Source: GCA-2689995 sp964529325 (GTDB lineage Bacteria; Fidelibacterota; Marinisomatia; SCGC-AAA003-L08; GCA-2689995). Taken from it: a stretch of DNA of 64,000 nucleotides. How positions within the stretch are numbered: position 1 is the first letter of the stretch; each line of letters starts with the position of its first letter. The position numbers were made by a program, and so were the translations under genes. Of the stretch, positions 1 through 8,286 are shown one piece after another. The stretch covers positions 1 through 64,000 of the forward strand of contig CAZGWH010000002.1 of NCBI GenBank assembly GCA_964529325.1, in the 5' to 3' direction. The notes beneath the pieces were generated by a model, which was not told where the DNA came from, did not search any database, and saw only the letters and a program-made list of their open reading frames with translations.

Positions 1-11
1 GCCGATGTTAC

Positions 12-39
12 CCTGAGCGAAGACGAGGGGAGGCTCAGG
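12..39. repeat. inverted repeat at left edge
   Basis: A 7-bp inverted repeat (cctgagc at 12-18, gctcagg at 33-39) lies in a locally GC-richer patch at the window edge. It resembles the dispersed 'cctgagcgaag' palindromes seen in many Bacteroidota-like genomes. The similarity is from memory and the copy number in this genome cannot be judged from one window. Confidence 0.4.
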
Positions 40-86
40 ATCGATTTTTGAAAATGGAAATATGAAAATGGTATAATATGGTTTTC

Positions 87-113
87 AGCAAGGGGACATG
101 TCCCCTTGTCATA
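87..113. repeat. 27-bp direct repeat copy 1 with 18-bp perfect palindrome
   Basis: This sequence is identical to the copy at 195-221. Its core at 90-107, AAGGGGACATGTCCCCTT, is a perfect palindrome, extended by one more C:G pair outside. It lies in non-coding DNA and looks like a REP-type element. The window also holds a REP-associated transposase at 47458-47898, although that gene is flanked by different hairpins. Confidence 0.75.
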
Positions 114-194
114 TAGTAGGAAAAACTTTTAACTTTACGGATTTTACAAATTAATTATGGATAAAATTATATTTTAAGGGAAAAGAATGTTTTT

Positions 195-221
195 AGCAAG
201 GGGACATGTCCCCTTGTCATA
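195..221. repeat. 27-bp direct repeat copy 2 with 18-bp perfect palindrome
   Basis: Exact second copy of 87-113, with the palindromic core at 198-215. The short open frame that crosses it on the minus strand is best explained as a shadow of the repeats, since it has no family resemblance. Confidence 0.75.
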
Positions 222-239
222 AATACAAAAATAATTAAA

Positions 240-361
240 CCCTGTGGAATAAAAAAACAGATTCCACGGGTCAAGAAATTAAGAATTATAATAGTAATGC
301 TCCGTAGGAGTTGCATATTTGTAATAAAAAATAAACGAATAAAAATTAGCTCCATCGGAGC
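240..361. repeat. cluster of small hairpins
   Basis: Three further inverted repeats lie here: gtggaat/attccac across 244-267 inside a larger imperfect pairing at 240-271, ctcc-gta-ggag at 300-310, and gctcc-atc-ggagc at 349-361. With the two palindromes upstream they fill most of the 430-bp gene-free left end. No gene is supported in 1-432. Confidence 0.55.
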
Positions 362-432
362 GAACTTAAAAAGTAATTCCAAGAATAGGGATTAAAATTT
401 TAAATTATTACCATATTAACAAAGGACAAATT

Positions 433-1464
433 ATGATTACGAAAAACTATTTAATCACTTTTATTTTATTATTTATATTTGCTTGTGGTAGCGATGATAA
501 CATTTCAGTACCACCGAGTGATATTGAACTTTCGATTAGTGAAAAAATATTCATTAGTGATTTAGAGTCGATATTAGGGGCTTCAATTGATATAAATTTA
601 ATCAGTAATTTTACTACTGATAATCAAGGAGGGATTTCATATTATAGAATTCAATCTTTAGATTTATCTGGATTAGGACTTTTATCTCTTCCTGAATCAA
701 TTGGGAATTTAGATAGTTTAGAAATATTGAATTTAGATGATAATCAATTAGATGCTCTACCTGATTCATTATGTTCTTGTCCAATTGTTGAATTAACACT
801 TTCGAATAATACAATTTGTTTAACTTCATCTATTCCATCATGTGTTCAAGATTATTATGATGTAATGAATCAAAATTGTGTGGCATACCCCGATGAAAAT
901 GATCAAGAATTTTTAGATGAATTAGTATTAATGAATGGAATAATGGATTCTATTGCTGAAGAATTAAAAAATGATCGTGTAACTTGGGAAATTAAATTAG
1001 AGGGGGAAGGGCTAGTTCAACGCATTATTAAATTGGATTTAGAAAATTTAGATTTAGATACAATTCCATTCTCAATAGGTGGTTTAGATCATTTAAAATG
1101 GATTGAATTAGAAAATAATAATTTGACATCTATTCCAGCAAGTTTTGGGAGTTTGACACAATTATGGTATTTGGATTTGTATAATAATCAAATACTTGAT
1201 TTACCAAGTAGTTTTCAATATTTAACAGAATTAAAAGAATTATATTTATATAGTAATCAATTAACAGAAATAGATTTTAGTTTTAGCAATTTATTAAATT
1301 TAGAAAAACTTTGGATAAATAATAATGAAATATCCCAGATTGATAGTAGTATTTGTGAAATTGCCGTCAATTTAGAATTTTATTTTAATGATAATAAACT
1401 TTGTAATAATCTACCATCATGTATGTTAAATATTGATTTAGATGAACAAAATTGTGATGAATAA
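433..1464 (+). CDS. leucine-rich-repeat lipoprotein
   Basis: This is a predicted lipoprotein: a hydrophobic N-terminus ends in the lipobox IFAC with Cys18 as the acylation site. The mature part carries leucine-rich repeats around residues 71-145 and 205-330 (LxxLxLxxNxLxxLP pattern). The protein looks like a tandem duplication, because both halves end with a similar module, PSC followed by a short acidic stretch and QNC. LRR lipoproteins usually mediate surface protein-protein contacts; the partner is unknown. The start has an aaagga ribosome site at 421-426. The stop overlaps the ATG of the next gene (TAATG), so the two are probably translationally coupled. Confidence 0.8.
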   Translation: MITKNYLITFILLFIFACGSDDNISVPPSDIELSISEKIFISDLESILGASIDINLISNFTTDNQGGISYYRIQSLDLSGLGLLSLPESIGNLDSLEILNLDDNQLDALPDSLCSCPIVELTLSNNTICLTSSIPSCVQDYYDVMNQNCVAYPDENDQEFLDELVLMNGIMDSIAEELKNDRVTWEIKLEGEGLVQRIIKLDLENLDLDTIPFSIGGLDHLKWIELENNNLTSIPASFGSLTQLWYLDLYNNQILDLPSSFQYLTELKELYLYSNQLTEIDFSFSNLLNLEKLWINNNEISQIDSSICEIAVNLEFYFNDNKLCNNLPSCMLNIDLDEQNCDE

Positions 1465-1934
1465 TGAGGATTAATACTCTTTTTAAGGCCAATTTTGTAT
1501 TAAGAGTTTTTGGTTTATTTAAAATTCCAGTCATTGGATTTGTAAACCCTAAATTAATTCAATTAGATGATGAAAAATGCATATTGAGAATTAAATTAAA
1601 AAGGCGAACTAAAAATCATTTAAACTCAATGTATTTAGGAGTATTAGCTGTTGGAGCTGATTTAGCATGTGGCATGTTAGGTCTATATCATATTCAGGAG
1701 AGTGGAAAAAATATTTCTCTCGTGTTTAAAGATATGAAAGCTGACTTTTTAAAACGACCAGATCAAGATGTAGATTTTATTTGTACTCAAGGTGCAGAAG
1801 TTAAGAAAATGGTTGAAAACGCTATTAAAACAGGAGAGAGACAAAGTATTCCATTAAAAATTGAGGCTAAATGTGGAGGGAATATTGTATCCGAATTTAC
1901 GCTCTCATTGTCATTAAAATATCGACCTACATAA
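1464..1934 (+). CDS. DUF4442 hotdog-fold protein (putative thioesterase-like)
   Basis: The 156-residue protein resembles the DUF4442/YiiD-C family, whose members adopt the acyl-CoA thioesterase hotdog fold. Support is the NxxNSMYLGVLAVGADLACG-like segment near residues 52-71, which matches the family's conserved helix, followed by a strand-rich second half. No biochemical role is established. The start overlaps the stop of the LRR lipoprotein by one base, and the 3' end overlaps the convergent glycosyltransferase gene by 8 bases. Confidence 0.6.
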   Translation: MRINTLFKANFVLRVFGLFKIPVIGFVNPKLIQLDDEKCILRIKLKRRTKNHLNSMYLGVLAVGADLACGMLGLYHIQESGKNISLVFKDMKADFLKRPDQDVDFICTQGAEVKKMVENAIKTGERQSIPLKIEAKCGGNIVSEFTLSLSLKYRPT

Positions 1935-3021
1935 TTTTTTCAAAATAATCATCATAATTGTTGACTACTTTTTTTAATTCATATTTTTGTATATGATTGA
2001 ATAATAGTTCTTCATAATCATTTGGTTTATTAATTAGAATTTCTTTTAATTTTGCAATGACATCATCATTTTCATTATAAAAACAGTATTTATTTAATTC
2101 CTTTGGAATATGTTCAGGATAGGCTAACCGATATGGTAATAATGGAAATAATCCAAATGAAATTGCTTCAATGATACTAATTCCAAAAAAATCATGAATT
2201 GATGTAACAAGTAATATATCAGATTCATAAAGAATTTTATGATATTCTTCGCGAGATTGAACATAACCCCAATTAATAACCTCATTTTTTAATATTTCCT
2301 TTGCCTTTGAAAATATTTTAGGAGAATTTTTATAATTCTCCCCTATAACATTTAATTTAAATTTTACATTATCTTTTTTTAATTGAAATAGAATTTTAAA
2401 AAATTCGTCTGGGTTTTTATCATGCTCCCACCGATGATTCCATAAAATAACGGGCATATCATTTTTAGGTTTATGTTTTAATTTATTTTTTAATTTAATT
2501 CCGATAGGTAAAACAGAAGATTTATTAGAAATGTCATCAATATTATTTTTCAAGGAATAATCTGGGAATTTAGATAAAAATTTGTTTAGTGAATTTATAT
2601 AACCATTTTTATGAAAATTTGAATTAAATAATATTTTATCAGCAATAAGTGAACTTGTAAAGTTAATAAACCCATAATGGTTATCTCGTTGATTAATCTT
2701 ATCTGTATCAAGTTTTGTTTTTGGATACATGAGTTGGTTTTCATGAAAATAAAGAATTATTGGAATGTGCTTTAATTTATTATTTAATAGTGATTTAAAA
2801 TCACCGAGGTTTATCATATCAGTAACAATTATTAAATCTGGAATAAAATTTGATTTATTGAATTTTTGTGCAAGTGTAATTGAACCACCGTGCATTCTCC
2901 ATTTCCAGTGGATACCTGTCATAATAAATAACTCAATATGGTGTTTACTATTCATTTTTAAATCTTGCCCCCATTTTTTATGAGAACCCGAAAAAAAAGA
3001 GTCAATTAATGCAATTTTCAT
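1927..3021 (-). CDS. glycosyltransferase resembling tRNA-queuosine mannosyltransferase (DUF3524)
   Basis: A 364-residue GT-B type glycosyltransferase. The N-terminal half resembles DUF3524, the domain of eukaryotic GTDC1/QTMAN, which mannosylates queuosine in tRNA-Asp: it begins KIALIDSFFSGSHKKWG and has IHWKWRMHGG near residues 37-46 and FHENQL near 91-96. The C-terminal half has a glycosyl-transferase group 1 pattern with the NHRWEHDKNP loop and an FFGISIIEA acceptor/donor-site motif. By analogy it may glycosylate a modified tRNA nucleoside, but this rests on family resemblance alone. No queuosine genes lie nearby. It is convergent with the DUF4442 gene. Confidence 0.65.
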   Translation of the reverse strand: MKIALIDSFFSGSHKKWGQDLKMNSKHHIELFIMTGIHWKWRMHGGSITLAQKFNKSNFIPDLIIVTDMINLGDFKSLLNNKLKHIPIILYFHENQLMYPKTKLDTDKINQRDNHYGFINFTSSLIADKILFNSNFHKNGYINSLNKFLSKFPDYSLKNNIDDISNKSSVLPIGIKLKNKLKHKPKNDMPVILWNHRWEHDKNPDEFFKILFQLKKDNVKFKLNVIGENYKNSPKIFSKAKEILKNEVINWGYVQSREEYHKILYESDILLVTSIHDFFGISIIEAISFGLFPLLPYRLAYPEHIPKELNKYCFYNENDDVIAKLKEILINKPNDYEELLFNHIQKYELKKVVNNYDDYFEKIM

Positions 3022-3114
3022 GATTATAAATTATTTTTTAATTTAGCGTTATTCATCACAATTTATTATGTTCTAATAGTTGTAATTTAACAATCAAAAT
3101 AGGTGAGGATAAAT

Positions 3115-3195
3115 ATGAGTATATTATTATTGGTTTCATTTTCACTTTTAGTGATTTCAGTTTTAGTTTGGCTTTTTAAAGCATTAGAGAATTGA
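3115..3195 (+). CDS. 26-residue single-membrane-span peptide, CcoS-like
   Basis: This small frame starts at ATG 3115, 6 bases after a good ggtgagg ribosome site, and encodes 26 residues: MSILLL, a hydrophobic span, then WLFKALEN. The shape resembles the N-terminus of CcoS, the cbb3 oxidase assembly factor, but the usual acidic tail after the Trp is missing and no cco genes are in the window. It ends just before a hairpin and a strong terminator, so it may be a one-gene transcript. Alternative: a leader or toxin-like membrane peptide. Confidence 0.5.
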   Translation: MSILLLVSFSLLVISVLVWLFKALEN

Positions 3196-3226
3196 TACAT
3201 ATTACCTCCTCTGAGTGTTTGTATCA
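3193..3226 (+). other. hairpin with anti-Shine-Dalgarno-like loop
   Basis: A 7-bp stem (tgataca 3193-3199, tgtatca 3220-3226) encloses a loop containing acctcct at 3203-3209, which is complementary to a Shine-Dalgarno sequence. Together with the terminator that follows it could be the body of a small RNA or an mRNA 3' end. Confidence 0.35.
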
Positions 3227-3231
3227 TATTA

Positions 3232-3258
3232 AAGGGAAGGTTCGCCTTCCCTTTTTTT
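3232..3258 (+). terminator. rho-independent terminator
   Basis: A 7-bp GC-containing stem, gggaagg (3234-3240) and ccttccc (3245-3251), with a ttcg tetraloop, followed by seven T residues. It ends the transcript of the 26-residue peptide and separates it from the Crp/Fnr gene. Confidence 0.9.
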
Positions 3259-3295
3259 CATTTGAACATATTAATAATTTAAAGTATAATACTAT

Positions 3296-3988
3296 ATGTC
3301 GATAAAGCAATTCCTTGCAGATATATTTATTTTTAATGAACTCGATGATAAAGAACTTGATTATGTTGAGAATATTATCACCATCCTTCATTTTCCAGCT
3401 AAATCATATATTTTAGTCGAGGAAGATGATACTGATTCTGTTTTTATTATTAAAAAAGGAACAGTTGAAATAACATTAACAAACGAAGCAGGGAGAGAAT
3501 TAATTCTTGCTTTTCTTGAAGAAGGTGAAGTTTTTGGTGAATTGGCAGCATTTGATGGACATCCGCGGTCTGCAAATGTTAGAGCTCAAGATGATTGTGT
3601 TGTACTTTGTATTTCTAAAATAGATTTTATTGACTTAATTCGGAAACATAGTAAAATTGCAATTGCATTATTACAAGAATTATCTACTCGAATTCGTCAT
3701 TTAGATCAACAAATTATGTCATTATCATTATTTGATTCAAAACATCGAATTGCAAATAGTATTTATCAAATTGCTGAACGCATTGGCATAATTAAAGATG
3801 GTACCGTTACAGTCAAGCGATTCCCAACTCAAAAAGAAATTGGAAATATGACTGGAAATTCAAGAGAAACAGTTACACGAATAATTAAATCATTTAAGGA
3901 TCAAGGCTTTTTATATACAAAAGGTCGAACACTTGTAATTCCTGATTTTGAATTGTTTAAAAGATTAACTCAAGATAATTCAGGATAA
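3296..3988 (+). CDS. Crp/Fnr-family transcriptional regulator
   Basis: A 230-residue regulator with an N-terminal cyclic-nucleotide-binding beta-roll (about residues 10-125) and a C-terminal winged helix (about 150-220). The phosphate-binding cassette FGELAAFDGHPRSANV (80-95) retains the Glu, Arg and Ser residues that contact cAMP or cGMP in true CRP proteins, so cyclic-nucleotide binding is plausible. The recognition helix lies in NMTGNSRETVTRIIKSF. There is no N-terminal Cys cluster as in oxygen-sensing FNR. It is transcribed alone after a terminator and converges on tadA. Its targets cannot be stated. Confidence 0.85.
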   Translation: MSIKQFLADIFIFNELDDKELDYVENIITILHFPAKSYILVEEDDTDSVFIIKKGTVEITLTNEAGRELILAFLEEGEVFGELAAFDGHPRSANVRAQDDCVVLCISKIDFIDLIRKHSKIAIALLQELSTRIRHLDQQIMSLSLFDSKHRIANSIYQIAERIGIIKDGTVTVKRFPTQKEIGNMTGNSRETVTRIIKSFKDQGFLYTKGRTLVIPDFELFKRLTQDNSG

Positions 3989-3989
3989 A

Positions 3990-4460
3990 TTATTTTTGTC
4001 TTATTTTTTGAAAAAATTCATTTAATATCCAATTACAATCAATTTCCATAATTCCACCTCTTATACCACTTTTATGATTTATTCTTGGGTCATTACATAA
4101 ATTATATAATGATGCACATCCACCTAATTTTTTATCATAAGCTCCAAAATATACATTTCTAATCCGCGAATTAATTATAGCTCCCGCACACATAATACAT
4201 GGTTCTAAGGTAACATAAATATCACAATTTTTTAATCTCCAGTTTCCAATAGTATTTTCTGCAGAAGTTATAGCAATTATTTCAGCATGTGCTGTTGCAT
4301 CCTGAAGTTTTTCAACTTGATTAAATCCTTTCCCAATAATTTTACCTTCATGGACAATAATTGCACCAATGGGGGTTTCATTTTTATCATAAGCAATTTG
4401 TGCCTGTTGAAGGGCAATTTTCATATATTTATTTAATATTTGAATTTGGCTTTGATTCAT
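3990..4460 (-). CDS. tadA: tRNA adenosine(34) deaminase / nucleoside deaminase
   Basis: A 156-residue CDA-fold deaminase. The zinc site is intact: HAE at 58-60 (His58 ligand, Glu60 catalytic) and PCIMC at 87-91 (Cys88, Cys91). Length and the N-terminal helix fit TadA, which converts A34 to inosine in tRNA-Arg; related guanine deaminases cannot be fully excluded. Its ATG overlaps the end of the upstream rsmE gene by 4 bases, so the two RNA-modification genes form an operon. Confidence 0.85.
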   Translation of the reverse strand: MNQSQIQILNKYMKIALQQAQIAYDKNETPIGAIIVHEGKIIGKGFNQVEKLQDATAHAEIIAITSAENTIGNWRLKNCDIYVTLEPCIMCAGAIINSRIRNVYFGAYDKKLGGCASLYNLCNDPRINHKSGIRGGIMEIDCNWILNEFFQKIRQK

Positions 4461-5173
4461 GCAAATAAATGAATTGTATGACAGGCTAAAATACCAGCAG
4501 TTTCTGTTCTATATTTTGAGTTTCCTAAAAGCATTTGTTTATAATTATGTTTTTCTGCTAATAATACTTCTTCATTTGTAAAGCCACCTTCTGGACCTAT
4601 TACAATAGTATAATTAATATTTTTAATAATTTCATCTTTTAAAAATGAGATATGATTATTTTCATTATGGCAAATTATTTTTTGATCATTATTTTCTGTT
4701 GAAATAAAATTAGAAAATTTTATAAAAGGATTTAATTTTGGTAAATGTGCATTATATGATTGTTTTAATGCCGTAATTATTTTCTTGTTTATTCGATCAA
4801 AATTAAATTTATCTCTTTCAGTTCGTTGGGAAATAATAGGTGTAATTTCTCTTATTCCTAATTCAACAACTTTTTCAATAAACCATTCAAAGCGATTTAT
4901 ATTTTTTGTAGGAGATATTCCAATTTGAATTTTTTGTCCAATTGTATTTTGAATAGTTGAAATATTTATAATTTCTAATTTACATGATTTAATATTTGGT
5001 TCTATTATTTTACATCTCGCAATTTCACCTAATCCATTTGTCACATTTATTTCATCATTTAAAGTTAAACGCATCACTTTTAAACAATGAATTGATTCTT
5101 CATTATTTAATTCAATGAGAGTAGAAAATTCTTGTGGTGAATAAAATAGTATATCTTTTTGGTTGAATTTCAA
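4457..5173 (-). CDS. rsmE: 16S rRNA (uracil1498-N3)-methyltransferase
   Basis: A 238-residue SPOUT methyltransferase of the RsmE family, which methylates U1498 of 16S rRNA using S-adenosylmethionine. The C-terminal knot has the diagnostic VIGPEGGFTNEEV, then LGNSKYRTETA, then the final ILACHTI helix. An N-terminal PUA-like domain covers about residues 1-70. The gene precedes tadA with a 4-base overlap. Confidence 0.9.
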   Translation of the reverse strand: MKFNQKDILFYSPQEFSTLIELNNEESIHCLKVMRLTLNDEINVTNGLGEIARCKIIEPNIKSCKLEIINISTIQNTIGQKIQIGISPTKNINRFEWFIEKVVELGIREITPIISQRTERDKFNFDRINKKIITALKQSYNAHLPKLNPFIKFSNFISTENNDQKIICHNENNHISFLKDEIIKNINYTIVIGPEGGFTNEEVLLAEKHNYKQMLLGNSKYRTETAGILACHTIHLFA

Positions 5174-5411
5174 ATTAAGTATAAATATTTATGAACTAAA
5201 AATTAAGATGAATTTTCATCAATATTTTATATGAAAATATAAATTTAAAGAAAATTATTACTTTGGCAAAAAGCTGTTACATATTTTAATTAACTTTATT
5301 TAAATATTTATTTTTATAATTAAGTGTGAGAAAAAGCAATTTTGTGAACTTCTGTTCTGTTGATGTGCACAAATTTGAGTTTATTAAAATAAAAACAAAA
5401 TGGAGAAATAA
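5174..5411. other. intergenic region between divergent rsmE and secreted-protein gene
   Basis: 238 bp of AT-rich DNA holding the promoters of two divergent genes. An inverted repeat ttgtg...cacaa spans about 5341-5374 (ttgtg near 5341-5345, cacaa near 5370-5374). It could be a Crp-type operator but its arm spacing is too wide to be convincing. No RNA gene is seen. Confidence 0.3.
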
Positions 5412-8207
5412 ATGAAAATTAAATTTTTATTAATGAGTATAATTTCATTATCTGCAATTTTTGCTCAATGTGATGATATTGGAGGAAATTCAACCTGGAT
5501 TGCGGATGGATATTGTGACACTGGGAATAATAATGAAACATGTGAGTGGGACGGTGGAGATTGCTGTGAATCAACATGTGTTGATGCAGATTATAGTTGT
5601 GATGCTGTAACTGGCCCTTGTGCTGCAAATAATTGTCTTGATCCGATCGGAAATAATGATAATTGTGGCGAAATTGGTTGTGCTGAGTCTGTCTGTGGTT
5701 ATTATTTGAATTATGGTTATTCTTGTGATGATTTAGCGTATTATAATATTGATTGTACTGCCTGTGAAGCAGAAGGTGCTTGTGATGGTGGCGGTGGTGG
5801 AAATGATGGCTCTTGTGTTGGATTCTGTGGCGAAAATGCAGGGTCATGCTACTGTGATGATTTATGTGAAAGTTATGGCGATTGTTGTCCTGACTATTGG
5901 GATGAATGTTTAGGTGGCGGTGGTGGTGATGAACAAACTGGTCCACCAACAAATGTAAATGCAACTGGTGATTTTGGCTCAATTACAATTAGTTGGTCTG
6001 CTCCTTCTGGTGGTGGTGGAAACCCTGACCCTGAAGGTGTTGGTGAGCCATGTGATGGTTGTGGAGGTGCAAGTTGTATTACAGATTGTGAATTACAATG
6101 TGTTGATGAAGCAACTGCAAATTCATGGATTGCTGATACTTACTGTGATGATGGTGAATGGGGAATGTATTTAAATTGTGAATTTTTTGATTTTGACGGT
6201 GGTGATTGTGATGGTGGTGGAAATCCAAATGGATGTGGTACAGATGAATGGGAATGTGCTGATGGTGGTTGTATCCCTGCTTCATATTATTGCGATGGAT
6301 CAGTAGATTATGGAAATGCTACATGGGGACCTGATTGTGGTGATGGTTCTGATGAAGTACTTGATGAATGTTGTCAATTTGGAAATGAATATTACACAGA
6401 AGATGTATGTTCTGGAAATGGTGGCGGAGGCGGTACCGGTGGAGGTGCAGAAGCATGTGCTGATGCTGGTGGTTTCTATTGTGGTGATGATGAATCTAAT
6501 TGGACACAATATTCACCTGAAGGTTGTGTACAAGCAAGTTGGATTTGCGATGGTTGGGAAGATTGTGTAGATGCTAGTGATGAAGCTGATTGTGCTCCTG
6601 TAAGTTGTGGAGAATCTACTTGTGGTTATTATTTAAGTTATGGATATACTTGTGATGATTTGAGTTATTATGGAATCGATTGTACTGCGTGTGCTGAAGA
6701 AGGTGCATGTGGTAATGGTACTGTTGGAACAGGTGAAGGTGCAACTTCTTCTATGAAAATAGAATTCTATAATGATTTAAAACAAAGCCGAGAAGCAACA
6801 AAAGAATATTATCAAGTTCGTAATTCACGAGAATTAAGACCAATGGAGATGGATAAATTTAATATTAATTTATCAAATCAAAGTACGACTCGAGAATTAT
6901 TGAGTTATAATCTTTATCGTGATGGAGTATTATTAGTTGCAGATTTAAGTGCATCTACTACAATGTACACAGATTATGATGTTATGGAAAGTACAGAATA
7001 TTGTTATCAGTTATCTTCAAATTATACTGAAGGTGAGTCTGAAATGACTTTGAATACATGTTCTTCAACATTAGGTGCGCCTGATGCGATGGTTAGTTTT
7101 ACGGGTAATGGTGCAACGGGTGCTTTAGATGTTCATATTAATTCATCTTTAGATGTTGCTGGTTTCCAATTTGTAGTTGCTTCATATCCGTCATCAATTA
7201 CTTTAACGAGTGCTGAAGGTGGTATGGCATCAGATGCTGGATTCCAAATTCAAATGGGTGAAGATGGTATCGTACTTGGTTTCTCATTTGATGGAGCTAC
7301 AATCCCAGCTGGTGAAGGCACATTAGTTTCTTTAACATTTGATTATACCGGTGATGCAGATGTGTGTCTTGAAACGGTTGTATTATCTGATGCAAATGGT
7401 GACCCAATTTCTGTTGGTGTAGGTGATTGTGCAACAACTGAAATGACCGTTATAATGGGTGATGTAAATGGTGATGCAACTATAAATGTGCTTGATATTT
7501 TAGTTGTTGTAAATTCAATTGTGGGTGGTGAAGAACTTACTCCAAATGAATTTGCTGCTGCAGATATGAACTTTGATGGTTCAGCGAATGTTGTGGATAT
7601 CATTGCAATTGTAAATATTATTTTAGCTGATGGTGTTGCAAAAGGTACTTCTATTAATGAGGCATCTGTAATTGTTGAATCAGAAAATATTACTATAAAA
7701 TCGAATGGTTCAATTGCAGGATTTGAATTAGATGTTGATGGTGATTTCACAATTAATAATTCTCAATTACCAAGTGGTTGGAATTTATATTATAGTGATT
7801 CAAAAGTATTAGCATTTACAACTGATGGTAAACAATTATCAAATGAAATGGCTATTTCTTATACTGGAACACTTAATGTAAACTCAGGTGTAGTAACTGA
7901 TTTATATAGTTCAGTTGTGAATACAGTAACAACTGTAATTCCTGAAACTTATATTGTTTCTGAATTATATCCAAATCCGTTTAACCCTGTAACTCAATTT
8001 GAGTATGCAATTCCTGAAGATGTAAATGTAAATATTACTATTTATGATGCGTCTGGATCAAAAGTTGCAGAACTTCAAAATGGGTTCCAAAATGCAGGAA
8101 GTTATTCTGCTTCTTGGGATGCGGGTAATCAACCGAGTGGTATTTATTTTGTAAGATTTATTGCTGGTGAATTTACTAAATCTGAAAAAGTGATGTTATT
8201 GAAATAA
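5412..8207 (+). CDS. secreted multi-domain protein with LNR, somatomedin-B-like and LDLa-like modules, dockerin and T9SS tail
   Basis: A 931-residue exported protein with a signal peptide at 1-18. In order: LNR/Notch-like Cys module (20-51), a CGYYLNYGYSCDD module (about 94-126), somatomedin-B-like module (132-167), the first strands of a fibronectin III fold (177-199), second LNR-like module (229-267), LDL-receptor-A-like modules (275-320, 348-395), second CGYYLSYGY module (398-433), the remaining fibronectin strands with YNLYRDG (493-551), a cohesin-like beta domain (about 557-670), type I dockerin (676-735), another short beta domain, and a C-terminal YPNPFNP sorting domain (about 855-931). 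The sorting tail predicts type IX secretion to the surface. The fibronectin fold appears split by the Cys-rich insert. Gly-rich linkers separate the modules. It stands alone before a strong terminator. Confidence 0.85.
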   Translation: MKIKFLLMSIISLSAIFAQCDDIGGNSTWIADGYCDTGNNNETCEWDGGDCCESTCVDADYSCDAVTGPCAANNCLDPIGNNDNCGEIGCAESVCGYYLNYGYSCDDLAYYNIDCTACEAEGACDGGGGGNDGSCVGFCGENAGSCYCDDLCESYGDCCPDYWDECLGGGGGDEQTGPPTNVNATGDFGSITISWSAPSGGGGNPDPEGVGEPCDGCGGASCITDCELQCVDEATANSWIADTYCDDGEWGMYLNCEFFDFDGGDCDGGGNPNGCGTDEWECADGGCIPASYYCDGSVDYGNATWGPDCGDGSDEVLDECCQFGNEYYTEDVCSGNGGGGGTGGGAEACADAGGFYCGDDESNWTQYSPEGCVQASWICDGWEDCVDASDEADCAPVSCGESTCGYYLSYGYTCDDLSYYGIDCTACAEEGACGNGTVGTGEGATSSMKIEFYNDLKQSREATKEYYQVRNSRELRPMEMDKFNINLSNQSTTRELLSYNLYRDGVLLVADLSASTTMYTDYDVMESTEYCYQLSSNYTEGESEMTLNTCSSTLGAPDAMVSFTGNGATGALDVHINSSLDVAGFQFVVASYPSSITLTSAEGGMASDAGFQIQMGEDGIVLGFSFDGATIPAGEGTLVSLTFDYTGDADVCLETVVLSDANGDPISVGVGDCATTEMTVIMGDVNGDATINVLDILVVVNSIVGGEELTPNEFAAADMNFDGSANVVDIIAIVNIILADGVAKGTSINEASVIVESENITIKSNGSIAGFELDVDGDFTINNSQLPSGWNLYYSDSKVLAFTTDGKQLSNEMAISYTGTLNVNSGVVTDLYSSVVNTVTTVIPETYIVSELYPNPFNPVTQFEYAIPEDVNVNITIYDASGSKVAELQNGFQNAGSYSASWDAGNQPSGIYFVRFIAGEFTKSEKVMLLK

Positions 8208-8234
8208 TATTTTAAATCACTTTTTGTTTTAATT

Positions 8235-8262
8235 AAAAAGCCCCAGGAAACTGGGGCTTTTT
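8235..8262 (+). terminator. rho-independent terminator
   Basis: Stem aaaaagccccag and ctggggcttttt closed by a gaaa tetraloop and followed by a T-rich stretch. It ends the secreted-protein gene; the symmetrical A/T flanks mean it could also serve the convergent hesB-like gene. Confidence 0.9.
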
Positions 8263-8286
8263 GGTTTTACTATTATTTTGTGTTAA

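Noticed and set aside
5341..5374. Crp-type operator (ttgtg...cacaa)
   Set aside because: Arms are too far apart for a normal Crp/Fnr site; kept only as a note in the intergenic entry.
5419..5982. 187-residue minus-strand open frame opposite the secreted Cys-rich protein
   Set aside because: Extremely His/Asn-rich composition mirrors the GAT/TGT/GGT codons of the real gene; no ribosome site or family.
7343..7750. 135-residue minus-strand frame opposite the cohesin/dockerin region
   Set aside because: Ser/Thr/Ile-rich shadow of the plus-strand gene.
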